Shown one piece after another: positions 1-8,233 of a stretch of 64,000 bases of DNA. Location of the stretch: the NCBI GenBank assembly GCA_900469625.1, contig UBXV01000021.1:1-64000 (forward strand), in the 5' to 3' direction. Numbering within the stretch: position 1 is the first letter of the stretch; every line of letters starts with the position of its first letter. The position numbers and the translations under genes were made by a program. This stretch comes from Hyphomicrobiales bacterium. Lineage in GTDB: Bacteria > Pseudomonadota > Alphaproteobacteria > Rhizobiales > Rhizobiaceae. The notes under the pieces are model-generated. The model was not told where the DNA came from. It saw nothing but the letters and a program-made list of their open reading frames with translations, and did not search any database.

Positions 1-57
1 ATGGGCACCGACGTCGACCAACCGCGCAATCTGGCAAAGTCGGTGACGGTCGAATGA
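1..57 (+). CDS. glmS: GlmS, C-terminal end only
   Basis: Only the last 18 codons lie in the window; the gene starts upstream. The peptide ends GTDVDQPRNLAKSVTVE, which matches the highly conserved C-terminal tail of glutamine-fructose-6-phosphate aminotransferase. That enzyme makes glucosamine-6-phosphate for peptidoglycan and lipopolysaccharide. The tail closes the active site of the isomerase domain. The stop codon overlaps the start of the next gene in an ATGA arrangement, which suggests translational coupling. Confidence 0.85.
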   Translation: MGTDVDQPRNLAKSVTVE

Positions 58-554
58 TTGCCATTAGGCCGGAACGAACGGGCGACGAACAGGCGATCCG
101 CGACGTGACGGCTGCGGCCTTCAAAGATCACCCGCACAGCGACCAAAGCGAGCCCTTCATCATCGAGCGCCTTCGGGATCAGGACGCTTTGACGCTTTCG
201 ATTGTGGCGGAGGAGGACGGAAGTATCGTTGGCCACGTCGCCTTTTCGCCGGTGACGCTGACGCCGCCGGTCGCCGGCTGGTTCGGGCTCGGTCCCGTGG
301 CCGTCTCGCCGGATCACCAGTCCAAAGGCATCGGCAGTCGACTGATCCGCGAGGGGCTCGCCCGGCTGGGCTCGGACGGCGCGGCGGGCTGTGTGGTCAT
401 GGGCGATCCCGATTATTACCAAAAGTTCAGATTCCGGCATGAATCTTCGCTTGTATTCCCGGGTTGTGCGCCGCAATATTTCATGGCGCTGGCCTTCTCC
501 GGCGCGGTGCCTGAAGGCACTGTTGCCTACCACCCGGCTTTCGGCGTGGAGTGA
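54..554 (+). CDS. GNAT family N-acetyltransferase (YhbS-like)
   Basis: This 166-residue protein has the layout of a single-domain GNAT acetyltransferase. The acetyl-CoA-binding segment is visible near residues 83-100 as GLGPVAVSPDHQSKGIGSRL, with the family pattern Q-x-x-G-x-G/A. The C-terminal part (GDPDYYQKFRF, then FPGCAPQYFMALAF) resembles the YhbS subgroup. The substrate cannot be read from sequence. It starts inside the glmS stop codon and is followed 18 bases later by a DUF502 gene, so it probably belongs to the glmS transcript. No role in amino-sugar metabolism is proven by this position. Confidence 0.85.
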   Translation: MIAIRPERTGDEQAIRDVTAAAFKDHPHSDQSEPFIIERLRDQDALTLSIVAEEDGSIVGHVAFSPVTLTPPVAGWFGLGPVAVSPDHQSKGIGSRLIREGLARLGSDGAAGCVVMGDPDYYQKFRFRHESSLVFPGCAPQYFMALAFSGAVPEGTVAYHPAFGVE

Positions 555-572
555 GGTTTAGACGGAAGAGGC

Positions 573-1265
573 ATGACGGAAAATTCGAAGAGCAGCTTCA
601 TTGCGACCCGGTTGCGGAACTACTTCCTGACGGGGCTGATCATCTGTGCTCCGTTGGCGATTACCGTCTGGCTGGTGCGCACCTTTATCGAGTGGGCCGA
701 TGGCTGGGTGAAGCCCTATCTTCCCAATCTCTATAATCCGGATACCTATTCGCCCGTGGCGATACCTGGGTTCGGGCTCCTGGTCGCGCTTATCGTCATC
801 ACGCTGGTCGGTTTTCTCACCGCCAACCTCGTCGGGCGTTCGATCGTTGCCTTCGGTGAGTCGTTGCTCAACCGCACACCGCTGGTTCGCACCATCTACA
901 AGTCGCTGAAGCAGATTTTCCAGACGGTACTGCAGGAGCAGTCCTCATCGTTCAAAAAGGCGGGCCTGATCGAATATCCGAGCCCCGGGCTCTGGTCGCT
1001 TGTTTTCATCGCAACCGATGTCAAGGGAGAGGTCGCAGCCAAGTTCAGTGAGCGCGGCATGGATATGGTCACGGTGTTCCTGCCGCCGACCCCGATCCCG
1101 ACGGCCGGCTTCCTGCTGTTCGTGCCGCGCGACAAGATCATCCCGCTCGAAATGAGTGCCGAGGATGCGGCCAAGCTGCTGATCTCCGGCGGCCTCGTCG
1201 CTCCGGATTACAAGCCGCTCGCCAACGCGCCGCCGCGCAAGATTGCGCAGCAGAAAACCGCCTGA
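573..1265 (+). CDS. DUF502 family integral membrane protein
   Basis: The 230-residue protein has two clear membrane segments, about residues 18-37 and 67-88, and a long C-terminal soluble domain. The sequence LLNRTPLVRTIYKSLKQIF and the later FLPPTPIPTAGFLLFVP are typical of the DUF502 family, whose biochemical role is not settled. The chosen ATG follows GGAAGAGGC. The last residues are basic and look disordered. It lies downstream of glmS and the acetyltransferase and converges on recG. Confidence 0.85.
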   Translation: MTENSKSSFIATRLRNYFLTGLIICAPLAITVWLVRTFIEWADGWVKPYLPNLYNPDTYSPVAIPGFGLLVALIVITLVGFLTANLVGRSIVAFGESLLNRTPLVRTIYKSLKQIFQTVLQEQSSSFKKAGLIEYPSPGLWSLVFIATDVKGEVAAKFSERGMDMVTVFLPPTPIPTAGFLLFVPRDKIIPLEMSAEDAAKLLISGGLVAPDYKPLANAPPRKIAQQKTA

Positions 1266-1291
1266 CGGGACTGTTCGCACGCACTCCCGGT

Positions 1292-1308
1292 AAAATCGCT
1301 TCGGTTTT
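1292..1308. terminator. Weak bidirectional hairpin between DUF502 gene and recG
   Basis: AAAATCG and CGGTTTT form a seven-pair stem with a three-base loop between two converging genes. The arms supply short A and T runs on both strands. The stem is weak and contains a G-T pair. Confidence 0.3.
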
Positions 1309-1320
1309 CGCTCGGATAGG

Positions 1321-3426
1321 TCAGCCGGCGCGCAGGAAGCGGATCGCTTCGTCACGCCGATGCAGGTAGAGCAGGGTTCTCAGTGCCTCGCCACGCGGCG
1401 ATGTCAGGTCCGGATCCCGTTCGATCATGTAGGCGGCGTCCTTGCGGGCGATTTCGAGCAGATCGCCGTGCGCCTCGAGACTGGCGATGCGAAAGCCCGG
1501 CGTGCCGGACTGGCGCGTTCCCAGCAATTCGCCTTCGCCGCGCAGTTTCAGGTCTTCCTCGGCGATCAGGAAGCCGTCTTCGCTGTCGCGCAGGATCGAT
1601 AGCCGCGCCCGGCCGGTTTCGCCAAGCGGGCTCTTGTAGAGCAGAATGCAGGTCGAAGCCTCGTCACCGCGGCCAACGCGGCCGCGCAACTGATGCAACT
1701 GCGCCAGCCCGAAGCGCTCGGCATGTTCGATCACCATGATCGTGGCATCGGGCACGTCGACGCCGACCTCGACGACGGTGGTGGCGACGAGCAGGCGGAT
1801 TTCCCCGTTCTTGAATGCGAGCATGACGGCGTCTTTTTCCGCCCCGTTCATGCGGCCGTGTACCAGTCCGACATCCCGCCCGAAGCGCTTTGCGAGCCCC
1901 TGGTAGCGCTCGTCGGCTGACATGACGTCGATCGCCTCGGACTCTTCCACGAGCGGGCAGATCCAGTAGGCTTTCTTGCCTTCCTGAAGGGCCGCGCCCA
2001 GCCGGTCGACGATTTCGTCCGTCCGCTCGGTTGGAATGGTGACCGTCTGGATCGGTTTTCGCCCGGCCGGCTTTTCGGTGAGCTTGGAAACATCCATGTC
2101 GCCGAAGGCGGCCAGGACCAGGGTGCGTGGGATCGGCGTGGCGGTCATCACCAGCATGTGCGGTGAGATGCCCTTGGCGGTCAGGCGCAGACGCTGGTGG
2201 ACACCGAAGCGGTGCTGTTCGTCAACGACCGCAAGCGTAAGCTCCTTGTAGTTGACGGTGTCCTGAAACAGGGCGTGCGTGCCGACGACGATCCGCGTCT
2301 CACCGGAGGCGATGCGCTCGACGATCGCATCTCGCTCCTTGCCCTTGGTGCGGCCGGTCAGGACATCCATGGTGATGCCAGCCGGAGCGGCCATTTTCGA
2401 AAGCGTGGCGAAATGCTGCCGCGCCAGGATTTCCGTCGGCGCCATCAACACGGCCTGGCCGCCAGATTCGACCGCCGCCAGCATCGCCATCAGCGCGACC
2501 ATGGTCTTGCCAGATCCGACATCGCCCTGCAGCAGGCGCAGCATCCGATCGTCCCCGGCCATGTCTTTCAGGATGTCCGTGATCGCAGTCGACTGGCTCG
2601 CCGTCAGAGAAAACGGCAGCGCGGCGATGACGGGGCCGGAGAGCTTGCCTGTCGCGTGCACCGGCGTGCCGGAAACCTTTCGCAGACGCTGGCGAACAAG
2701 GGCAAGGGAGAGCTGGCCGGCCAGGAATTCGTCATAGGCTAGCCGTCGGCGCGCCGGCGCCTGCGGGTCGATGTCGGTGGCATCGCGCGGCTCGTGCAAG
2801 GCGCGGAAGCTGTCGGCGGCACTTTGAAAACCCTGCTTCGAAACGAGCGTGTCGTCGATCCACTCCGGCATTTCCGGCACGCGGGCGACTGCCGCCTCGA
2901 TCGATTTGCGCAGGATGCGAGCCGAGAGCCCGGCGGTGAGGCCATAGACGGGCTCGACGAGTGGCAGGTTGTCCGCCTCGCTTGCCTTGACCATATAATC
3001 GGGGTGAACCATCGACGGTCGGCCGTTGAACCAGTCGACCTTGCCGCTGACGATGATCGTTTCGTCGACCGGCAGCGATTTCTCCAGCCAGTTGCCTTTG
3101 ACGCGGAAGAAGGTGAGCGCCAGCTCACCGGTCTCGTCATGCAGAAATATGCGGTAGGGCAGGTTCTGCTTGCCGGATGGCGGTGGCTGATGGCGATCGA
3201 CGCGCCCGGTGATCGTCACGATGACGCCCTGTGGAGCATTGGCGATCCCCGGCTGATGTCGCCGATCGATCAGCGAGTGCGGCGCATGGAACACGAGGTC
3301 GACCACGCGGCAGTCCTCGATGCTCTCGCGGCCGAGAAGCCGGGCATACAGCTCTCCGATCTTCGGACCGATGCCGGGCAAAGTGTTGAGCGGTGAAAAT
3401 AGCGGGTCAAGCAGGGCAGGGCGCAT
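1321..3426 (-). CDS. recG: ATP-dependent DNA helicase RecG
   Basis: RecG is a monomeric motor that reverses stalled replication forks and migrates branched DNA. The 701-residue length fits the family. The N-terminal part carries helix-hairpin-helix-like text (LPGIGPKIGELYARLLG) and the OB-fold wedge at about residues 65-150. The Walker A motif GDVGSGKT is at 301-308 and the DEQH box at 402-405. The QLRGRVGRG motif VI and a TRQSGTPGFR-type C-terminal segment are present. It is divergent from sdhE-mfd, so two fork-rescue translocases lie side by side. No LexA box was seen upstream. Confidence 0.97.
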   Translation of the reverse strand: MRPALLDPLFSPLNTLPGIGPKIGELYARLLGRESIEDCRVVDLVFHAPHSLIDRRHQPGIANAPQGVIVTITGRVDRHQPPPSGKQNLPYRIFLHDETGELALTFFRVKGNWLEKSLPVDETIIVSGKVDWFNGRPSMVHPDYMVKASEADNLPLVEPVYGLTAGLSARILRKSIEAAVARVPEMPEWIDDTLVSKQGFQSAADSFRALHEPRDATDIDPQAPARRRLAYDEFLAGQLSLALVRQRLRKVSGTPVHATGKLSGPVIAALPFSLTASQSTAITDILKDMAGDDRMLRLLQGDVGSGKTMVALMAMLAAVESGGQAVLMAPTEILARQHFATLSKMAAPAGITMDVLTGRTKGKERDAIVERIASGETRIVVGTHALFQDTVNYKELTLAVVDEQHRFGVHQRLRLTAKGISPHMLVMTATPIPRTLVLAAFGDMDVSKLTEKPAGRKPIQTVTIPTERTDEIVDRLGAALQEGKKAYWICPLVEESEAIDVMSADERYQGLAKRFGRDVGLVHGRMNGAEKDAVMLAFKNGEIRLLVATTVVEVGVDVPDATIMVIEHAERFGLAQLHQLRGRVGRGDEASTCILLYKSPLGETGRARLSILRDSEDGFLIAEEDLKLRGEGELLGTRQSGTPGFRIASLEAHGDLLEIARKDAAYMIERDPDLTSPRGEALRTLLYLHRRDEAIRFLRAG

Positions 3427-3543
3427 GGCGATGAAATTGCGACGACAATTTGGAGTTTGGCAAGGCTGACAATCATCTATTCAGCGTTTATAGAGCCCAT
3501 TGACGACAAACCGTACCTCCGCGGACGGCAGGAAGGAATCCCC

Positions 3544-3849
3544 ATGACTGGCATTTCACGCACCAGCGCCGATCTCGATCCGCGTCGCCGCCGGATCCTG
3601 TTTCGCGCCTGGCATCGCGGCATCCGCGAAATGGACCTCGTTCTCGGACAGTTCGCCGAAGCCGAGCTGCCAGGCTTGTCCGAGGTCGAGCTGGACGAGC
3701 TTGAGATCATCATGGCCGAGGAAGATAACGACCTCATCAAATGGATCATCGGTGAAAAGCCGGTGCCAGAGCAGTACCAGACGCCGATGTTCGAGCGCAT
3801 CGCCGCCTATCGTCCCGATTTCGAGCGGCTCCCTGAAGAGATGAAGTAG
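3544..3849 (+). CDS. sdhE: FAD assembly factor SdhE
   Basis: SdhE promotes covalent FAD attachment to the succinate dehydrogenase flavoprotein. The protein is about 101 residues when started at the ATG preceded by GGAAGGAATCCCC. An upstream in-frame start exists but has no better ribosome site and would add a non-conserved leader. The sequence contains RRRILFRAWHRGIREMDL, a close match to the family RGxxE core, followed by the acidic helix region (EVELDELEIIMAEEDNDL). It is separated from mfd by only four bases. Confidence 0.9.
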   Translation: MTGISRTSADLDPRRRRILFRAWHRGIREMDLVLGQFAEAELPGLSEVELDELEIIMAEEDNDLIKWIIGEKPVPEQYQTPMFERIAAYRPDFERLPEEMK

Positions 3850-3853
3850 ATCG

Positions 3854-6800
3854 ATGCTGGCTGGCCTTGACCCGAAGAAGATTGTAGCGGCGACGCGTGA
3901 AGTCACGATTGGCCCGGTTCCATCTGGCGCCGAGGCGCTGGTGCTTGCGGATCTCGCCCGTGCCGGTGCGCCGGTGGCCTACATTCTCTCGGATGGCCAG
4001 CGCATTGCCGATCTGGAGCAGGTGCTCGGCTTCGTCGCTCCCGATATTCCGGTGCTGACGCTTCCGGGCTGGGATTGCCTTCCCTATGACCGTGTGTCGC
4101 CAAGTGCCGATACGTCGGCGCGCCGACTTGCGGCGCTGAGCGCGCTCATCGCCCATCACAAGAAGCCGCATGCCGCGATCGTGCTGGTGACGGTCAATGC
4201 GGCCCTGCAGAAGATCTCGCCGCAGGACGTGATCGAGAGCCTTGCCTTCTCGGCCCGTCCGGGCAACCAGGTGCGCATGGACGATGTCGCCGCCCGTCTG
4301 GAGCGCAATGGCTTCGAGCGCGTGGCGACCGTGCGTGAAGTCGGCGAATATGCCGTGCGCGGCGGCATTCTCGACGTCTTCGTGCCCGGTAGCGCCGATC
4401 CGCTAAGACTCGATTTTTTCGGCGATACGCTCGAGACCATTCGCTCCTTCGATCCAGCAAGCCAGCGCACGACCGGTCAGGTCCGCTCCCTCGACCTCAA
4501 TCCGATGAGCGAGGTGTCGCTGACGCCGGAGACGATCAGCCATTTCCGCACGCGGTATCTGTCGCTGTTCGGTGCAACCACCCGGGATGACGCGCTCTAC
4601 CAGGCTGTTTCCGAGGGACGCCGCTATGCCGGCATGGAGCATTGGCTACCGCTGTTCTACGATCGCCTGGAGACCGTCTTCGACTATCTTCAGGGCTTTC
4701 GCATCGTCACCGACCATCTGGCGCGTGAAGCTGCAGCCGAACGCTCGAAGCTCATCCTCGATTATTACGACGCCCGCCATACGGCGGCATCGCCTGGCAA
4801 GTCGCTGGCGACACAGGGCACACCCTACAAGCCTGTGCCGCCGGAATTCCTGTATCTGAACGCCGAAGGTTTTGCCGCCGCGTTGGCTGAGCGCAACGCC
4901 GTCCGCCTCACGCCCTTCAGCGAGCAGGAAGGCGAGGCGCGCCAGGTCGTCACCGTCGACGCACGCCAGGGCGTGCGCTGGGCGAAGACATCAGGCGAAG
5001 GCGAGGCCGAGGGCGATCGCGTCAACGTCTTCGATCAGGCGGTCAAGTACATCGCCGAGAAGCGGTCTAAAGGCTCCAAGGTTATCGTCTCGGGCTGGAG
5101 CGAGGGCTCACTCGACCGCCTTTTGCAGGTGCTGGTCGAGCACGGCCTCGGCAATATCCGCCAGATCAAGGCGCTCACCGACATCAAGACGCTGAAGCCG
5201 GGCGAGGCTGCGTCCGCGGTTCTCAGCCTCGAGGCCGGCTTCGAGACGGGTGATCTTGTCGTCATCGGCGAGCAGGATATTCTTGGCGACCGAATGGTGC
5301 GCCGTTCCAAGCGGCGCAAGCGCGGCGCCGACTTCATCGCCGAGGTCGCCGGCCTCGACGAAGGCAGCTACGTCGTGCATGCCGAGCACGGCATCGGCCG
5401 CTTCGTCGGGTTGCGCACAATCGAAGCTGTCGGCGCCCCGCATGACTGCCTCGAACTGGTCTATGCCGACAATGCCAAGCTCTTCCTGCCGGTCGAAAAC
5501 ATCGAGCTTCTGTCGCGCTACGGTTCCGAGGGCACGGATACGATCCTCGACAAATTGGGCGGCGTCGCCTGGCAGGCCCGCAAGGCCAAGCTCAAGAAGC
5601 GCCTGCTCGACATGGCGGGCGGTCTCATCCGCATTGCTGCCGAGCGTCATACGCGCCACGCCCATGTGCTGGTCGCCCAGGATGGCGTCTACGACGAGTT
5701 CGTCGCCCGCTTCCCCTATGACGAGACCGAAGACCAGCTGAATTCGATCGACGCCGTGCGCGAGGATCTCGGCAGCGGTCGCCCGATGGACCGGCTCGTC
5801 TGTGGCGACGTCGGCTTCGGCAAGACGGAGGTTGCGCTGCGGGCGGCCTTCATCGCCGCCATGAACGGGGTGCAGGTGGCCGTCGTCGTGCCGACGACGC
5901 TGCTGGCACGACAGCATTTCAAAACCTTTACGGAACGTTTCCGTGGTCTGCCGATCCGCATCCAGCAGGCATCGCGCCTGGTGGGATCGAAGGAACTGGC
6001 GTTGACCAAGAAGGAAGTGGCCGAAGGCAAGACCGATGTGGTCGTCGGGACCCATGCCCTGCTCGGAACATCGGTCAATTTCGCCAATCTCGGCCTGCTC
6101 ATCATCGACGAAGAACAGCATTTCGGCGTCAAGCACAAGGAACGGCTGAAGGACCTGAAGTCGGATGTGCATGTGCTGACGCTGTCGGCAACGCCGATCC
6201 CGCGGACGCTGCAACTGGCGCTGACGGGGGTACGCGAACTGTCGCTCATCACCACGCCGCCGGTCGACCGCATGGCGGTGCGCACCTTCATCTCGCCGTT
6301 CGATGCACTGGTGATCCGCGAGACGCTGATGCGCGAGCACTATCGCGGCGGCCAGAGCTTCTACGTCTGCCCGAGGCTCAGCGACCTCTCGGAGATCCAT
6401 GATTTCCTGAAATCAGATGTACCCGAACTGAAGGTCGCCGTCGCCCATGGCCAGATGCCAGCGACCGAACTCGAAGACATCATGAACGCCTTCTATGAGG
6501 GGCGTTACGACGTGCTCTTGTCGACGACAATCGTCGAATCCGGTCTGGACGTGCCGACGGCCAATACCCTGATCGTCCATCGCGCCGACATGTTCGGCCT
6601 GGCGCAGCTCTACCAGCTGCGCGGTCGCGTCGGGCGCTCGAAGGTACGCGCCTTCGCGTTGTTTACCCTGCCTGTCAACAAGACGTTGACGACGACCGCC
6701 GAGCGGAGATTGAAGGTGCTTCAGTCGCTCGATACCCTTGGTGCTGGCTTCCAGCTGGCAAGCCACGATCTCGATATCCGCGGCGCCGGCAATCTGCTCG

Positions 6801-7363
6801 GCGAAGAGCAGTCCGGCCATATCAAGGAAGTCGGTTTCGAGCTGTACCAGCAGATGCTCGAGGAGGCCGTTGCCGAGCTCAAGGGCGAGGAAGAGGTCCA
6901 CGACACCGGGTGGTCGCCGCAGATCTCCGTCGGTACGCCGGTGATGATCCCGGAACATTACGTGCCGGACCTCCATCTGCGGCTTGGCCTCTACCGCCGA
7001 CTTGGCGAATTGACCGACCTCAAGGACATCGACGGCTTCGGCGCAGAAATGATCGACCGCTTCGGTCCGCTGCCGATCGAAGTGCAGCACCTGTTGAAGA
7101 TCGTCTACATCAAGTCGCTCTGCCGCACCGCCAATGTCGAAAAGCTCGACGCCGGTCCGAAGGGGGTCGTCGTCCAGCTCCGCAACAAGGAATTCCCCAA
7201 CCCGGCAGCGCTGGTCGGCTACATCGCCAAGCAGGGCACGTTGGCGAAGATCAGGGCAGATCACAGCATCTTCTTCCAGCGCGAGCTGGTGACGCCGGAA
7301 AAGCGCCTCTCAGGCGCCGCGATGGTGATGACGCAGCTCGCAGGTCTGGCGAAGCAGGCGTAA
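3854..7363 (+). CDS. mfd: Transcription-repair coupling factor Mfd
   Basis: Mfd pushes RNA polymerase stalled at lesions off DNA and recruits UvrA. The 1169-residue length is standard. The UvrB-like N-terminal module contains LPGWDCLPYDRVSPS. The RNA-polymerase-interacting CarD-like domain is at about residues 498-560. The translocase core has a Walker A motif GDVGFGKTE near residue 652 and a DEEQ box near residue 752, then QLRGRVGRS in motif VI. The C-terminal TRCF domain follows from about residue 1010. The start ATG lies four bases after the sdhE stop, so the two are probably co-transcribed. Confidence 0.97.
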   Translation: MLAGLDPKKIVAATREVTIGPVPSGAEALVLADLARAGAPVAYILSDGQRIADLEQVLGFVAPDIPVLTLPGWDCLPYDRVSPSADTSARRLAALSALIAHHKKPHAAIVLVTVNAALQKISPQDVIESLAFSARPGNQVRMDDVAARLERNGFERVATVREVGEYAVRGGILDVFVPGSADPLRLDFFGDTLETIRSFDPASQRTTGQVRSLDLNPMSEVSLTPETISHFRTRYLSLFGATTRDDALYQAVSEGRRYAGMEHWLPLFYDRLETVFDYLQGFRIVTDHLAREAAAERSKLILDYYDARHTAASPGKSLATQGTPYKPVPPEFLYLNAEGFAAALAERNAVRLTPFSEQEGEARQVVTVDARQGVRWAKTSGEGEAEGDRVNVFDQAVKYIAEKRSKGSKVIVSGWSEGSLDRLLQVLVEHGLGNIRQIKALTDIKTLKPGEAASAVLSLEAGFETGDLVVIGEQDILGDRMVRRSKRRKRGADFIAEVAGLDEGSYVVHAEHGIGRFVGLRTIEAVGAPHDCLELVYADNAKLFLPVENIELLSRYGSEGTDTILDKLGGVAWQARKAKLKKRLLDMAGGLIRIAAERHTRHAHVLVAQDGVYDEFVARFPYDETEDQLNSIDAVREDLGSGRPMDRLVCGDVGFGKTEVALRAAFIAAMNGVQVAVVVPTTLLARQHFKTFTERFRGLPIRIQQASRLVGSKELALTKKEVAEGKTDVVVGTHALLGTSVNFANLGLLIIDEEQHFGVKHKERLKDLKSDVHVLTLSATPIPRTLQLALTGVRELSLITTPPVDRMAVRTFISPFDALVIRETLMREHYRGGQSFYVCPRLSDLSEIHDFLKSDVPELKVAVAHGQMPATELEDIMNAFYEGRYDVLLSTTIVESGLDVPTANTLIVHRADMFGLAQLYQLRGRVGRSKVRAFALFTLPVNKTLTTTAERRLKVLQSLDTLGAGFQLASHDLDIRGAGNLLGEEQSGHIKEVGFELYQQMLEEAVAELKGEEEVHDTGWSPQISVGTPVMIPEHYVPDLHLRLGLYRRLGELTDLKDIDGFGAEMIDRFGPLPIEVQHLLKIVYIKSLCRTANVEKLDAGPKGVVVQLRNKEFPNPAALVGYIAKQGTLAKIRADHSIFFQRELVTPEKRLSGAAMVMTQLAGLAKQA

Positions 7364-7487
7364 CCGGCTTCCTGGGACCCGTATTTTCCGACGGCACGCA
7401 AGCCCTTCCACCGCGTCGGTCAGACACGGTGCGATGGCCTCAATCGACAGAAGCGCTTTTGCCCCGGATCGACGCAGATCGCGCGGA

Positions 7488-8144
7488 CTATGCGGTGGCT
7501 TTCAACTGGGCGATTTCGCGAAGTGCATTGCTCAATACCTCGACCGATTGCGCGCCCATCACGGCATATTGCCCGTCGATGATGAAACAGGGGACGCCGG
7601 TCACACCCATCTCGCGCGCCATGCCGATCTCTTCCTTCACGGCATCCTTGTCGGCGTCCGAGTTGAGGAGTGCGGCGATAACAGGCCGGTCGAGGCCGGC
7701 CTCTGTGGCGATGTCGAGCAGCACCGCATGATCGCCGACATTCCGGCCCTCCTCGAAGTTCGCCTTGAACAGCAGGCCGACGACGGCCGACTGCGCCGTA
7801 TCGCCATGGGTCGCGGCCCAACGGATGAGCCGGTGCGCGTCGAGCGTGTTGGGACTGATCTTTACGGCATCGAAATCGAACGCGATGCCATCCGCATGGC
7901 CAAGCCCGCGCAGCATTTCATGCGCCCTGTCGACCGCTTCCTGACCGCCGAGCTTGGCCGCAAGATGCTGCTTATGATCCACACCTTCCGCCGGCAGGTC
8001 CGGATTGAGCTGATAGGGCCGCCATTGCACCGCTACCTGCAGCTCGGCGCCGACATTGGCGACGGCCTGGTCGAGCCTTGCCTTGCCGAGATAGCACCAG
8101 GGGCAGACAACGTCCGAGACGATATCGATGCTGACTGTTTGCAT
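7488..8144 (-). CDS. DsbA family thioredoxin-fold oxidoreductase (FrnE-like)
   Basis: The 218-residue protein carries the redox site C-P-W-C at residues 14-17 in the segment DVVCPWCYLGK, and the cis-proline region GVTGVPCFIIDG near residues 172-183. This pattern fits FrnE and 2-hydroxychromene-2-carboxylate-isomerase-like members of the DsbA clan. These are cytoplasmic, and no signal peptide is seen here. The start at 8144 is preferred over an upstream ATG because GAAGGG precedes it and homology begins at MQTVSIDIVSD. The substrate is unknown. Confidence 0.85.
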   Translation of the reverse strand: MQTVSIDIVSDVVCPWCYLGKARLDQAVANVGAELQVAVQWRPYQLNPDLPAEGVDHKQHLAAKLGGQEAVDRAHEMLRGLGHADGIAFDFDAVKISPNTLDAHRLIRWAATHGDTAQSAVVGLLFKANFEEGRNVGDHAVLLDIATEAGLDRPVIAALLNSDADKDAVKEEIGMAREMGVTGVPCFIIDGQYAVMGAQSVEVLSNALREIAQLKATA

Positions 8145-8233
8145 GGTGCTTATACCCTTCCTGTTGGCCAAAGCTGCGAGATAAGCCGGTTCCATCCGGC
8201 TTTCAATGCGTTACCAATAGGGAACCGCCCCTT